DNA of 64,000 bases, from positions 186,001-250,000 of the forward strand of contig NZ_JACHNV010000001.1 of NCBI RefSeq assembly GCF_014199535.1, in the 5' to 3' direction. Position 1 is the first letter of the stretch, and each line of letters begins with the position of its first letter. Shown here in pieces: positions 54,032-62,160 of the stretch. The notes under the pieces were generated by a model. The model was not told the origin of the DNA. It saw nothing but the letters and a program-made list of their open reading frames with translations, and ran no database searches. The position numbers and the translations under genes were made by a program. The DNA is from Hymenobacter latericoloratus. GTDB taxonomy: Bacteria > Bacteroidota > Bacteroidia > Cytophagales > Hymenobacteraceae.

Positions 54032-54787
54032 TCAGCGGCGCCACGGAGCGTACTCCAGTTTCAGCTCCACCTGCCCAAACCCGTCGTTGAGGTCGGAGCT
54101 GGAGCGGCCACTGGCGGGGCTGATGTCATCGAGCTGGTCGGTGGTCGTGAAGGAGTAGGCCCCTTCCAGGGAGGCGTTTAGCTTAGGCGTCAGGCGGAAC
54201 GTCAGGCCTACCCCCACGGGGGCTATCAGAGCCAGGGCGGGGTAGTCGTTGCGCTCCGAAGGCAGAAATACAGTATTGTCGTCGGGGCGGAGGGTGCCGT
54301 TGTAGGCCTTGGGGCTGTAGAGCAAAAAGCCCACCCCGGCTTTCAGGTAAGGTTTCACGAGGGCCGCAGGCCGGCGCGGATCGGCGAAGGCGCCCTCGTC
54401 ACGCAGGGGCTCAAACCGCAGCAGCACTACGCCGGAAGCTGCCCGGGTCCGGAAGGCCAAGTTCCGCTCGGGCAGCTGGTCTTTGGCCCCGAGCTGCACG
54501 AAGGAGGCCTCGCCACCCACCAACCAGTGCGGGCGCACCTTATACAGCAGACCTGCGCTAAAGCTGGGGCCTACCAATTGCTCTCCCAATCCACTGGTCA
54601 GGTCGCCGCTGTACAGCCCTACCCCCCCGCCCAGCGTAAACCGGACGGGGCCCCGGTAGTAAGGGCGGGCATTGCCGTCGTAGTGTCGGCGGCGCCGCTC
54701 GGGGCCGCCATCCTGGGCAGCGGCGGACTGGATAGTGGTGGCCACAGCGGCCAGCAGCAGGGCAGGAAACAGGGGACGAATGTTCAC
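54032..54787 (-). CDS. Outer-membrane beta-barrel protein (251 aa)
   Basis: GTG start, signal MNIRPLFPALLLAAVATTIQSAAAQ. A basic linker (GPERRRRHYDGNARPYYR) is followed by alternating strands: FTLGGGVGLYSGDLTSG, FSAGLLYKVRPHWLVGGEASFVQLG, GVVLLRFEPL, LKAGVGFLLY, GVGLTFRLTPKLNASLEGAYSF. It ends VELKLEYAPWRR. The pattern fits an 8-stranded barrel with DUF6089-type/OmpA-like features. Its role is unknown. Confidence 0.83.
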   Translation of the reverse strand: MNIRPLFPALLLAAVATTIQSAAAQDGGPERRRRHYDGNARPYYRGPVRFTLGGGVGLYSGDLTSGLGEQLVGPSFSAGLLYKVRPHWLVGGEASFVQLGAKDQLPERNLAFRTRAASGVVLLRFEPLRDEGAFADPRRPAALVKPYLKAGVGFLLYSPKAYNGTLRPDDNTVFLPSERNDYPALALIAPVGVGLTFRLTPKLNASLEGAYSFTTTDQLDDISPASGRSSSDLNDGFGQVELKLEYAPWRR

Positions 54788-54867
54788 GCGGCAGGCAATA
54801 GGGTGGGTGAGCCCCCGGCATACGCGCGCCGGCAGGTAGTCGTTGCCTAACGCGCGGCCCGCCCGGT

Positions 54868-55593
54868 TTATTTGAACTTGCCCTGCGGATCGGGCAGGCG
54901 GGCCAGCAGGTCGGAAACCAGGCTAAAGTCGATGGCGCTCATATCGGTGCTCTGGGCCTTATGAATGGTGCCCCAGGCCTGCTCGTATTTCTCCTGGTAG
55001 TAGTAGCCCCGTCCCAGCTGCTGCCAGGCTACGGCGTTGGTACCATCCTGAGTGGTGGCTTTTTCCAGCAGCTCGATGCCCGTGGTCAGGTCTTTTTTCT
55101 TTTTGCCCTGCTCGTAGCGGATGAGGTAGCTGGTGCCCAGGTCGCTGAGCAGGTAGGAGTTGGTAGGAGCCAGGGCCATGCCCTGGGTGAGCAGGCTGAT
55201 AGCCTCGTCGGGGGTAGGGTTGCGGCTGGCCACAATGCCCAGCCCCCGATAGGCATCCGGGTTTTTGGGGTCGAGCACCCACGCCAGATTAAAGCGGTAA
55301 GCAGCCGTATCGGGCTGGCTTTCCGACAGGTACTCGTAGCCTTTGGTGCTGAAGAAACGGCTGGCTTCGGTGCGCGAGGCAAAGCTGCCTGCTAAGCTGG
55401 TCAGATAAGGAGCCCCCAGCAGCTGCTCGGCCTGCGCCGGGGTGAGCCCCCCAAACAGTGGCTGAAGGCGCCGGGCGGCCACCGTCATTTCTGTGGGGGC
55501 GGAAGCGGCGGCTTTGCCTTTGCGCTGGGCCTGCGCGGGGGCGGCACTCCAGAGAAGCAGCGCGGTTGCTGCCAGTACAAACGTAGATTTCAT
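54868..55593 (-). CDS. Exported TPR protein (241 aa)
   Basis: Signal MKSTFVLAATALLLWSAAPAQAQ. A basic Ala-rich stretch is followed by an N-terminal helical segment (LTPAQAEQLLGAPYL) and TPR-like repeats at about 90-215 (AAYRFNLAWVLDPKNPDAYRG, YLLSDLGTSYLIRYEQGKKKK, AVAWQQLGRGYYYQEKYEQA). It is likely periplasmic and binds protein. It precedes the barrel-protein gene by 80 bp on the same strand, so the two may be co-expressed. Confidence 0.83.
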   Translation of the reverse strand: MKSTFVLAATALLLWSAAPAQAQRKGKAAASAPTEMTVAARRLQPLFGGLTPAQAEQLLGAPYLTSLAGSFASRTEASRFFSTKGYEYLSESQPDTAAYRFNLAWVLDPKNPDAYRGLGIVASRNPTPDEAISLLTQGMALAPTNSYLLSDLGTSYLIRYEQGKKKKDLTTGIELLEKATTQDGTNAVAWQQLGRGYYYQEKYEQAWGTIHKAQSTDMSAIDFSLVSDLLARLPDPQGKFK

Positions 55594-55758
55594 AAAGGTC
55601 TAAACCGTAACGGCCCACGGAAAAGAGGCCGGGAATAAATCAAAGATAAAACACACCGGGCAACCTCCGTGCGGGTTGTGCGTTGGCGGGGGCGGGCCAC
55701 CCTCCGAAATCCGGCGGCCACCCGGGCTCGTAGCTTTCCGGCCCGCATTCCTGCCCCT

Positions 55759-56658
55759 ATGCACACCTTGTTTTTCCGGGCTCTGCCCGCGGCTCTGGCC
55801 CTTCTCCTACTGCTGGTAGGGGCTGCCGAGTACGCCGAGGCGCGCCCCAGCCGCCGCACCGCCGATATTGCCTACGTCCCGGCCACCGACTCTGCCTACC
55901 ACCCAGAGCGGCACCGCCTGGATGTGTACGCACCCAAAGCCGCCGGCTCCCGGCCGTACCCCGTGGTCGTATTCATCCATGGCGGCAACTGGAACAGCGG
56001 CAGCAAAAACCTTTACTCTTTCATCGGGCGGCGCCTAGCCAAGCAGGGTGTGGTGGCAGTGGTGATAAACTACCGGCTGGCCCCGCAGGTACAGGTGCCC
56101 CAAATGGCCGACGACTGCGCCCGGGCTGTTATCTGGACGGCCACCCACATCCGGGAGTACGGCGGCGACCCGGACCGTATTTTCGTGATGGGCCACTCGG
56201 CCGGGGCGGGGCTGGCCGCCCTGCTCACCGCCGATAACCGCCTGTTTCAGCGCCGGGGTCTGGTGCCGAACCCCATCCGGGGTGCCATTCTGAATGACCC
56301 CGCCGGGCTGGACATGTACGACTATCTGCAAAAAAAGCAGTACACCGGCGACGCCCAGTATCTCACATCCTTCGGGCGCCAGCCGGCGGGCTGGCGTGAG
56401 GTATCGGCCCTGTACCACATTACCACCACCACACCGCCCTACCTGCTGTTTGTGGGCGGCGAAACGTATCCGTCCATCAGCAGCAGCAGCGCCCGGTTTC
56501 GGCAAAAGCTTATTGAGCTGGGCCACAAGCCGTTTTATCAGGTGCTGCCGGGCAAAAAGCACATCCCCATGGTGCTGCAGCTGTACTGGGCACGCAACGT
56601 AATATACCGGGAGCTGCTGCAGTTTGTGGAGGCTGGTTCGCCGGCCGTCAGACCGTAA
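55759..56658 (+). CDS. Exported alpha/beta hydrolase (esterase, BD-FAE/HSL-like)
   Basis: A 299-residue protein, ATG 55759, with signal MHTLFFRALPAALALLLLLVG. The oxyanion motif is HGGNWNSGS; the nucleophile elbow GHSAGAG has its Ser; acid and base are likely in the FVGGETYPS and GKKHIPMV segments. It hydrolyses esters of carbohydrates or lipids in the periplasm; substrate unknown. It is divergent from the TPR gene and convergent with ogt, 5 bp apart. Confidence 0.88.
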   Translation: MHTLFFRALPAALALLLLLVGAAEYAEARPSRRTADIAYVPATDSAYHPERHRLDVYAPKAAGSRPYPVVVFIHGGNWNSGSKNLYSFIGRRLAKQGVVAVVINYRLAPQVQVPQMADDCARAVIWTATHIREYGGDPDRIFVMGHSAGAGLAALLTADNRLFQRRGLVPNPIRGAILNDPAGLDMYDYLQKKQYTGDAQYLTSFGRQPAGWREVSALYHITTTTPPYLLFVGGETYPSISSSSARFRQKLIELGHKPFYQVLPGKKHIPMVLQLYWARNVIYRELLQFVEAGSPAVRP

Positions 56659-56663
56659 GCCCC

Positions 56664-57173
56664 CTACCCGAACAGGCTAGTCTGAACCGTTGGCCGCTCA
56701 AACTCCAGCAGCCACCGCTTGCGGTCCAGGCCCCCGGCGTAGCCCGTTAGCTGCCCGCTGGCGCCGATAATACGGTGGCAGGGCCAGATAATGGTGAGTG
56801 GATTTTGCCCATTGGCTGCTCCTACCGCCCGCACGGCCGCCGGGTTGCCCAGTTGCCGGGCCAGGTCGAGGTAGGAAGCCGTGCGCCCGTACCCTACTCC
56901 GGGCAGCGTGGCCCACACGCGCCGCTGAAACTCCGTGCCGGCCGCTACCGCCACCGCCAGCTCAAACTCCCGCAGCTCCCGCCCGAAGTAGGCCCGCAGC
57001 TGCCGGTACGCATCCCGCAGGCAGTCCGGAACCTGGGCCGCCGGGGTTTCCAGGGCCGGGCGCGGGGCCTCAACAGCTGGTTTTACGAACTGCGCGGCAC
57101 TCACTCCCATATCGGAACCTTGCAATTCCAGCAGGCCCAGCGGCGTCGATAAGTAAGCGGTGGCGTTGGTCAT
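56664..57173 (-). CDS. ogt: Methylated-DNA--protein-cysteine methyltransferase
   Basis: A 169-residue suicide DNA-repair protein. ATG 57173: MTNATAYLSTPLGLLELQG. The active motif PCHRIIG, the helix-turn-helix with RAVGAANGQNPL and the preceding TLPGVGYGRTASYLDLA are in place. It transfers the O6-alkyl group from guanine to the Cys of PCHR. Confidence 0.94.
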   Translation of the reverse strand: MTNATAYLSTPLGLLELQGSDMGVSAAQFVKPAVEAPRPALETPAAQVPDCLRDAYRQLRAYFGRELREFELAVAVAAGTEFQRRVWATLPGVGYGRTASYLDLARQLGNPAAVRAVGAANGQNPLTIIWPCHRIIGASGQLTGYAGGLDRKRWLLEFERPTVQTSLFG

Positions 57174-57420
57174 GGGGCAAAAGTAAAAACTCAAAAATAC
57201 ACAGTTACTTCGCGGTACCTACGCCGCAAAGACCGATATTTGCGGGACTGTTCGGAAACGAAAAGTACAGACTGGCAATGAGATGGGGGGATATCGTCGG
57301 AAAAGACATATCTTGTTGAAATAGGACAAACCCGGAAACGTCTAAAAAGCCTGGTTTTGCTGATGTCGTTCTTCGGCCGTGCTGCTTTCCCCTGATTTGT
57401 TCATTCAAAGCCTCTTATTT

Positions 57421-59010
57421 GTGCGATATCTACTCGTTTGTTCCGTTGCTTTGCTGGGCCTCGCCAGCGGGGCGCCCGCCAGCGCGGCGCGCCGGCCTGT
57501 TCCGCCGGTCCGGAGCGAAGCCGCCCGGCCGGTGCAGGGCCTGGGCACCGGCCTGACGGCCTTTTACTTCACCAACGGCAGCCTGGCCGGCGCCCCGGCC
57601 CTGCAGCGGCTCGATCAGGTAATTGATTTCCAGTGGGGTGCCGGCGCACCGGCCGCCGGCCTGCCGGCCGATAACTTTTCGGTGCGTTGGGAAGGGCTGC
57701 TGGCGGCCCCTGCCACGGGCCGCTACCGCTTTGTGGCCTCTACCTCCGACGAGGTACGGCTGTGGGTGAACGGCAAGAAGGTGCTGGACACCTGGGACGG
57801 CAAGAAAAACAACACCCTCGACCCAAACGTAAGCCTGGCCGCCGGCGAGAAAACCACCATTCGGCTGGAGTACAACGATGGCGGCGGCGAAGCCGGAATT
57901 CAGCTGCAGTGGGTGCCCCCGGGGCAGGCGGCGCAGGTTATTCCCATGGGCAACCTCTACCCCCTGGGCTCGCCCACTACCCCTGATCCGGCCGGGTCGC
58001 GGCCCGCACCCGTAGCTAAGGCCGTGGCTCCCAAGCCCGCCGCGCCGAAAGCGGCGGCCGCCACGCCGGCCGCCGCCAAACCGGCCGCTCCCAAAGCAGT
58101 AGCCAAAACGGCCCCCGTCAAAGCCGCCAAACCCGCTCCGGCCCCCGTTGCCGCCGCCAAGCCCAAAACCGACGAGAAAGCCGCCGCCAAAGCCGCCGCG
58201 GCCAAAGCCAAGGCCGCGGCGGCTACCCCACCCGCTCCGCTCGCCCCCGGCGTGTACACCCTGAATGTACGCGCAACCGGCGCTGCCCTGGAAGTGCCCG
58301 ATGAAGGCCGCTACGCCAGCCGGATACTGACGCCCGCGGCGAAGGCCAAGGCTCCGCAGTGGAAAATCGAGCCCGCCGGCGAAGGGTTCTACCGCATTTC
58401 AGTGCAGGGCAGCAGCAAGGTGCTGGAGGTGCTGGGCAGCTCTACCTCCAACGGCGCCCCCATGAGCCTCTGGACCTACTACAGCGGCAACAACCAAATC
58501 TGGCGGATTGAGGAAGTCGGCGACGGCTACTACAAGCTGATTGCCAAGCACAGCCGCAAGGCCCTTTCCGTAAAAGACTCGACGGACGCTGCCGAGGGCG
58601 GCAGCGTGGAGCAGCGGCGCTACTCGGGCAAGGAAAGCCAGCAGTGGAAACTGACGGCCGTAGCACCCGCCGAGGCCCCGCCCGTGGCCGCGGCCCTGAG
58701 CCTGCCCGGCGTGGGCGACAACCAGATGAGCGTGTATCCGAACCCCTCCAACGGGGTGGTGCAGATGTCGTATCAGCTGCGCGAAGAGAAGCCCCTGGGC
58801 TGGGTGCTCTACAACCAGCGCGGTATTGCCGTGCGCGTATCCGACTACCGCAAGCAGGCAGCCGGCGCCCACCACCAGTCCCTCGACTTCACTGACCTGC
58901 CCGCCGGCGACTACAACCTGAACCTGACCGTAGGTATTGTGACCACCAAGCTGCCCCTCATGATCCGGCGCTCTTCAGCCGAAGCTTCCCCGGCCCAGGC
59001 GGCTAAGTAA
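57421..59010 (+). CDS. Secreted PA14 / ricin-like lectin protein with Lys-Ala-Pro linker
   Basis: A 529-residue protein. GTG 57421 gives a signal peptide (MRYLLVCSVALLGLASGAPASA); an in-frame GTG 42 bp earlier gives a less regular start. A PA14 domain (about 40-180: LTAFYFTNGSL, WEGLLAAPATGRYRFVASTSDEVRLWVNGK, IRLEYNDGGGEAGIQLQW) is followed by an 80-residue linker of Ala, Lys and Pro like histone H1. Then a ricin-type beta-trefoil (about 275-420; QWKIEPAGEGFYRI, QIWRIEEVGDGYYKLIAKHS) and a T9SS type-A signal (VYPNPSNGVVQMSY ... PAGDYNLNLTVG). It probably binds carbohydrate outside the cell. Confidence 0.88.
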   Translation: MRYLLVCSVALLGLASGAPASAARRPVPPVRSEAARPVQGLGTGLTAFYFTNGSLAGAPALQRLDQVIDFQWGAGAPAAGLPADNFSVRWEGLLAAPATGRYRFVASTSDEVRLWVNGKKVLDTWDGKKNNTLDPNVSLAAGEKTTIRLEYNDGGGEAGIQLQWVPPGQAAQVIPMGNLYPLGSPTTPDPAGSRPAPVAKAVAPKPAAPKAAAATPAAAKPAAPKAVAKTAPVKAAKPAPAPVAAAKPKTDEKAAAKAAAAKAKAAAATPPAPLAPGVYTLNVRATGAALEVPDEGRYASRILTPAAKAKAPQWKIEPAGEGFYRISVQGSSKVLEVLGSSTSNGAPMSLWTYYSGNNQIWRIEEVGDGYYKLIAKHSRKALSVKDSTDAAEGGSVEQRRYSGKESQQWKLTAVAPAEAPPVAAALSLPGVGDNQMSVYPNPSNGVVQMSYQLREEKPLGWVLYNQRGIAVRVSDYRKQAAGAHHQSLDFTDLPAGDYNLNLTVGIVTTKLPLMIRRSSAEASPAQAAK

Positions 59011-59044
59011 CCGGCAGCCCTGGCGGCTTCTGGTATTCCGAAAG

Positions 59045-59098
59045 TTGATCCGGCCCGCTGCTTACCCCGTTGCAGGAGGTAGGCGGCGGGCCGGATTG
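59045..59098 (+). terminator. GC-rich hairpin between lectin and PLD genes
   Basis: ATCCGGCCCGC pairs with GCGGGCCGGAT over a long loop; T run absent, so it may only mark the end of the transcripts. Confidence 0.45.
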
Positions 59099-59129
59099 CG
59101 TATTGGCTTAGGCAAAAAGTAGCCGGAGG

Positions 59130-59858
59130 CTACCCCTTAAACTCCGATAAAGCTTCCCAAAGCCGCTCAAACTCGGCGGCGTAACGCCCCACTATGGCCG
59201 GGTCGGGCGTGATAAGCAGGTTTTCCAGGTTGTACTGGGCGGCCGAGCGGGTCCAGTTGTAGCTGCCCGTCAGTACCTGCTGCCCATCGGCAATGGCAAA
59301 CTTGTGGTGCATGTGGTTGGTGGTGCAGTCAGTGCGCACCGGAACGCCGGCAAAGTGCAGCTCCCGCACATCGGAGCCCCGGTCCAGTACCTTGTCGTTG
59401 TCGGTGAGCAGGCGCAGGCGCACCCCCTGCTGGTGGGCCACCAGCAGGGCCGCCGAGAGCCGGTCGTCGGCTACGGTAAACACGCACACATCCAGCGTAT
59501 GGCGGGCGCTCTTGATAAAGCTCCGAATGGCCGCCACGCATTCCTCGCCGGGGCTGAAATACACCTGGGCCGCCGCTGCCGGTGGGGCAAGGGCCTGCGC
59601 TCCAGCCTCCGGCAGCAGAATACTGGCCGCTTCCAGCCACTCCACCACGGCTTTATCCTTGAACGTGTTGAACCGCTCCTTGGCCAGACTAAATACCTGG
59701 TGGCGCAGCTCGGTAACATCGCCGCCCCGCGCGGCAAAGGCCGTTAGCTGGTCGCGCAGCTGATGGGCTTCCGCTGGGGAGAGGGTTACGTCGGCGAAGG
59801 CCTGGCGGAACTGCTGGAGCAGGTTTGCGGCCGGGGAGGGGGTAGGGGGCATAGGCAT
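59130..59858 (-). CDS. Phospholipase-D-like nuclease-domain protein (single HKD)
   Basis: A 242-residue protein. The ATG at 59858 overlaps the stop of the upstream gene (TGATG), so the pair is coupled. The N-terminal 110 residues are helical. The single PLD domain has HHKFAIADGQQVLTGSYNWT (HxKx4D then GSYNW), so two molecules are needed for a full site, as in Nuc-type nucleases. FTVADDRLSAAL is typical of the family. It could be a nuclease or a lipid hydrolase; no signal peptide is seen. Confidence 0.88.
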   Translation of the reverse strand: MPMPPTPSPAANLLQQFRQAFADVTLSPAEAHQLRDQLTAFAARGGDVTELRHQVFSLAKERFNTFKDKAVVEWLEAASILLPEAGAQALAPPAAAAQVYFSPGEECVAAIRSFIKSARHTLDVCVFTVADDRLSAALLVAHQQGVRLRLLTDNDKVLDRGSDVRELHFAGVPVRTDCTTNHMHHKFAIADGQQVLTGSYNWTRSAAQYNLENLLITPDPAIVGRYAAEFERLWEALSEFKG

Positions 59859-61057
59859 CAGGAAACAGAAAGCAGCTCGGCCGGCTGGGGCAGGGCTTGG
59901 GCTACGAGGCGCTGGGCCTGGAGCAGGGATTCGGCCGAAGGCTCGTGCAACACGCGCGTCAGGCCAGGGGCGGGCTGGGTCAGGTCGGCATCCCAGAGGC
60001 CGGCGCGGTGCCAGGGCGTGAGGTGGTCCCAGTCGGGCCGGTCGATAATAGGGTAGAGGCACACGCCCAGCAGGGGCACGCCGGCTTTCAGGGCCCGTTG
60101 CGCTTCGTGCGCTATCATGCGGAGCCACTGGGGCCGGTCGTGGCCGGGGTGGCTGGTTTCGGTGAGCACCACGGGGCGGCCGTAGCGGCGGTAGGCCTGC
60201 TTCAGCAGCTGGCTCAGGGGGCGGAAGCGCGGGTCGTGGTGCTCGTTGGCCCAGGGCAGGGTATGGTGCGGGTCCAGTTGCCACTGGTTATCGTAGTAAA
60301 AGTTGAAGCCCAGCAAATCCAGGTACTCCGGGCGGCCGCCCAGCTCCGGGCATAGGCGGCCGGCCAGCATATCCACGCTCTGAAACTGGTTGTTATGAAA
60401 CTCGCGGGCCCGGCGCACTTCGCCGGCGCTGGCCCCGGGGCGCGGCACAATATTAACCAGCGGCTCGGTGGTCAGGATGCGGATGCCGGGGTCGGCCTCG
60501 CGCAGGGCGGCTACCCCTTCAATATAGGCCCGCATCAGGCCGCGCTTCACTTCCCAGCCCTGGCCCACGCAGTAGGGCGAGGTGCCGCGCACATCGCCGC
60601 CCAGCCAGCTCATGAAGCTGACTTCGTTAATGGGTGTCACGATGAGCACGTCATTGGGGCGCTGACTGCGGTAAAACTCCACGAAAGCCCGGCAGAGGTG
60701 GGCGAAACGGCGCGCAAACATGGGGTGCAGGGGCGTCAGGTCGTCGGGGTAGCCGAAGTGGCACAAATCCCAGATTTGCTGCATGTTGTGGCGCTGTCCG
60801 GCCTCCAGCAGCACCTGCACGGTGCTCCAGTCGTAGTGGTAGGGCGTGCGCTCCACCTGGCTCCACCGGATGCCCTCGCGCACGGTGCTCATATTGAAGG
60901 ATTGCACCGCCTGGTAATCGTCGTCGAGCAGTTGGAGGTGGCCCGTGAGGGTCAGAAAATCCACCCGGTTACCGAAGGCGTTCTGCTGATCGGTGCACTC
61001 AAAGCCAGCCATCCAGAACGATTGAAACGGAGAAGTAGCGAAGAAATTTTTCGTCAT
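59858..61057 (-). CDS. Glycoside hydrolase, clan GH-A-like
   Basis: A 399-residue cytoplasmic protein from ATG 61057 (MTKNFFATSPFQSFWMAGFEC). It looks like a (beta/alpha)8 glycosidase related to GH1/GH5: REGIRWSQVE, IWDLCHFGYPDDL, acid/base in VTPINEVSF and nucleophile in VVLTETSHPG. GH1 would have TxNEP/ITENG; the motifs TPINE and LTETS are close relatives. Substrate unknown. It overlaps the PLD gene by one base and may form an operon with it. Confidence 0.82.
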   Translation of the reverse strand: MTKNFFATSPFQSFWMAGFECTDQQNAFGNRVDFLTLTGHLQLLDDDYQAVQSFNMSTVREGIRWSQVERTPYHYDWSTVQVLLEAGQRHNMQQIWDLCHFGYPDDLTPLHPMFARRFAHLCRAFVEFYRSQRPNDVLIVTPINEVSFMSWLGGDVRGTSPYCVGQGWEVKRGLMRAYIEGVAALREADPGIRILTTEPLVNIVPRPGASAGEVRRAREFHNNQFQSVDMLAGRLCPELGGRPEYLDLLGFNFYYDNQWQLDPHHTLPWANEHHDPRFRPLSQLLKQAYRRYGRPVVLTETSHPGHDRPQWLRMIAHEAQRALKAGVPLLGVCLYPIIDRPDWDHLTPWHRAGLWDADLTQPAPGLTRVLHEPSAESLLQAQRLVAQALPQPAELLSVS

Positions 61058-61106
61058 AGCGTAGGGAGAAGAAGGGAAATGCCGGGGCTGGCGCGGCAGC
61101 TGCCAC

Positions 61107-62063
61107 TTAAATCTGGGGCGAGGTAGTGTTGAGCTCGGCGGGTTGGCGCTGCTTACCCGCAAGACCTTTGGCCTCAATAAAGATGCGCTTAAACTCCGGA
61201 TACTGAGCCCGAATGGCGTCCTGCAGCTCATCTACGGCTTTCTCCACCTCGCCGGCCGATAAGTGGTCATGAAACTCCACGTCCAGGGCCAGCACCACAT
61301 CGTGGGGGCCCATGTACATGGTGAGGGGGCGGCGCACCCGCTCCACCCCGCGCTGCTGCCGGGCCAGGGCTTCCAGGGCATCAAGGGTTTCGGGCTCTAC
61401 CCCCTCGCCCACCAGCAGGCCTTTGGTTTTGTAAATCAGGAAGATGGCCACCGATACCAGCAGCAAGCCGATTAAGATGGACGCCCCGCCATCGAAGTAC
61501 GGGTTGTTGAGCATGTGCCCGAAGTACACCCCGGCCAGGGCAATGACGAGGCCCACCAGGGCGGCCAGGTCTTCCATCATAATGGCGAAAACCGAAGGGT
61601 CTTTGCTGCGGCGGAGGGTAGCCCAGAAGCCCGCCTCGCCGCGGGTTTTGTTGAACTCCCGGAAAGCCAGAAAAAAGGAAGTGCCCTCGAACAGCATTGA
61701 CAGGCCCAGCACCCAGTAGTTCCAGGTAGCGTCGGTGATGGGGGCTGGGTTTCGCAGGTGCTCTACCCCCTCGTAGAACGACATGCCGCCGCCCACCGAA
61801 AACACCAGGATGGCCACAATCAGCGACCAGAAATACAGCTCTTTGCTGCGCCCGAAGGGGTAGCGGGCATCGGCGGGCTTTTCGGCCTGGTGCACGCCAA
61901 ACAAAATCAGCAGCCCGTTGCCGCTGTCCACCAGGGAGTGAATGCCCTCCGAGAGCATGGCCGAGCTACCCGTGAAGAAAGCTGCCACAAACTTGCTGAT
62001 GGCAATGGCGACGTTGGCCCCGATAGCGCCGTAGATGGCAATTTTAGAAGAACTTCCGGCCAT
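61107..62063 (-). CDS. Cation diffusion facilitator transporter
   Basis: A 318-residue inner-membrane carrier (ATG 62063, MAGSSSKIAIYGAIGAN) with about six helices. HSLVDSGNGLLILFGVHQA has the His/Asp metal-site pattern of TMS2, and the C-terminal cytoplasmic domain (about 210-300) carries the ferredoxin-like fold (RVRRPLTMYMGPHDVVLALDVEFHDHL). The CDF family exports zinc, cobalt, iron or manganese in exchange for protons. Metal choice is not clear from sequence. Confidence 0.92.
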   Translation of the reverse strand: MAGSSSKIAIYGAIGANVAIAISKFVAAFFTGSSAMLSEGIHSLVDSGNGLLILFGVHQAEKPADARYPFGRSKELYFWSLIVAILVFSVGGGMSFYEGVEHLRNPAPITDATWNYWVLGLSMLFEGTSFFLAFREFNKTRGEAGFWATLRRSKDPSVFAIMMEDLAALVGLVIALAGVYFGHMLNNPYFDGGASILIGLLLVSVAIFLIYKTKGLLVGEGVEPETLDALEALARQQRGVERVRRPLTMYMGPHDVVLALDVEFHDHLSAGEVEKAVDELQDAIRAQYPEFKRIFIEAKGLAGKQRQPAELNTTSPQI

Positions 62064-62160
62064 ACAGTTCAACGGTTAAACCCTGGTGGTACGCACCGGG
62101 GTATATCCGGGTTGGAATGGCCGGCTGAACAATCTGCCCTGAATGGGCTTTTACGCCTCT

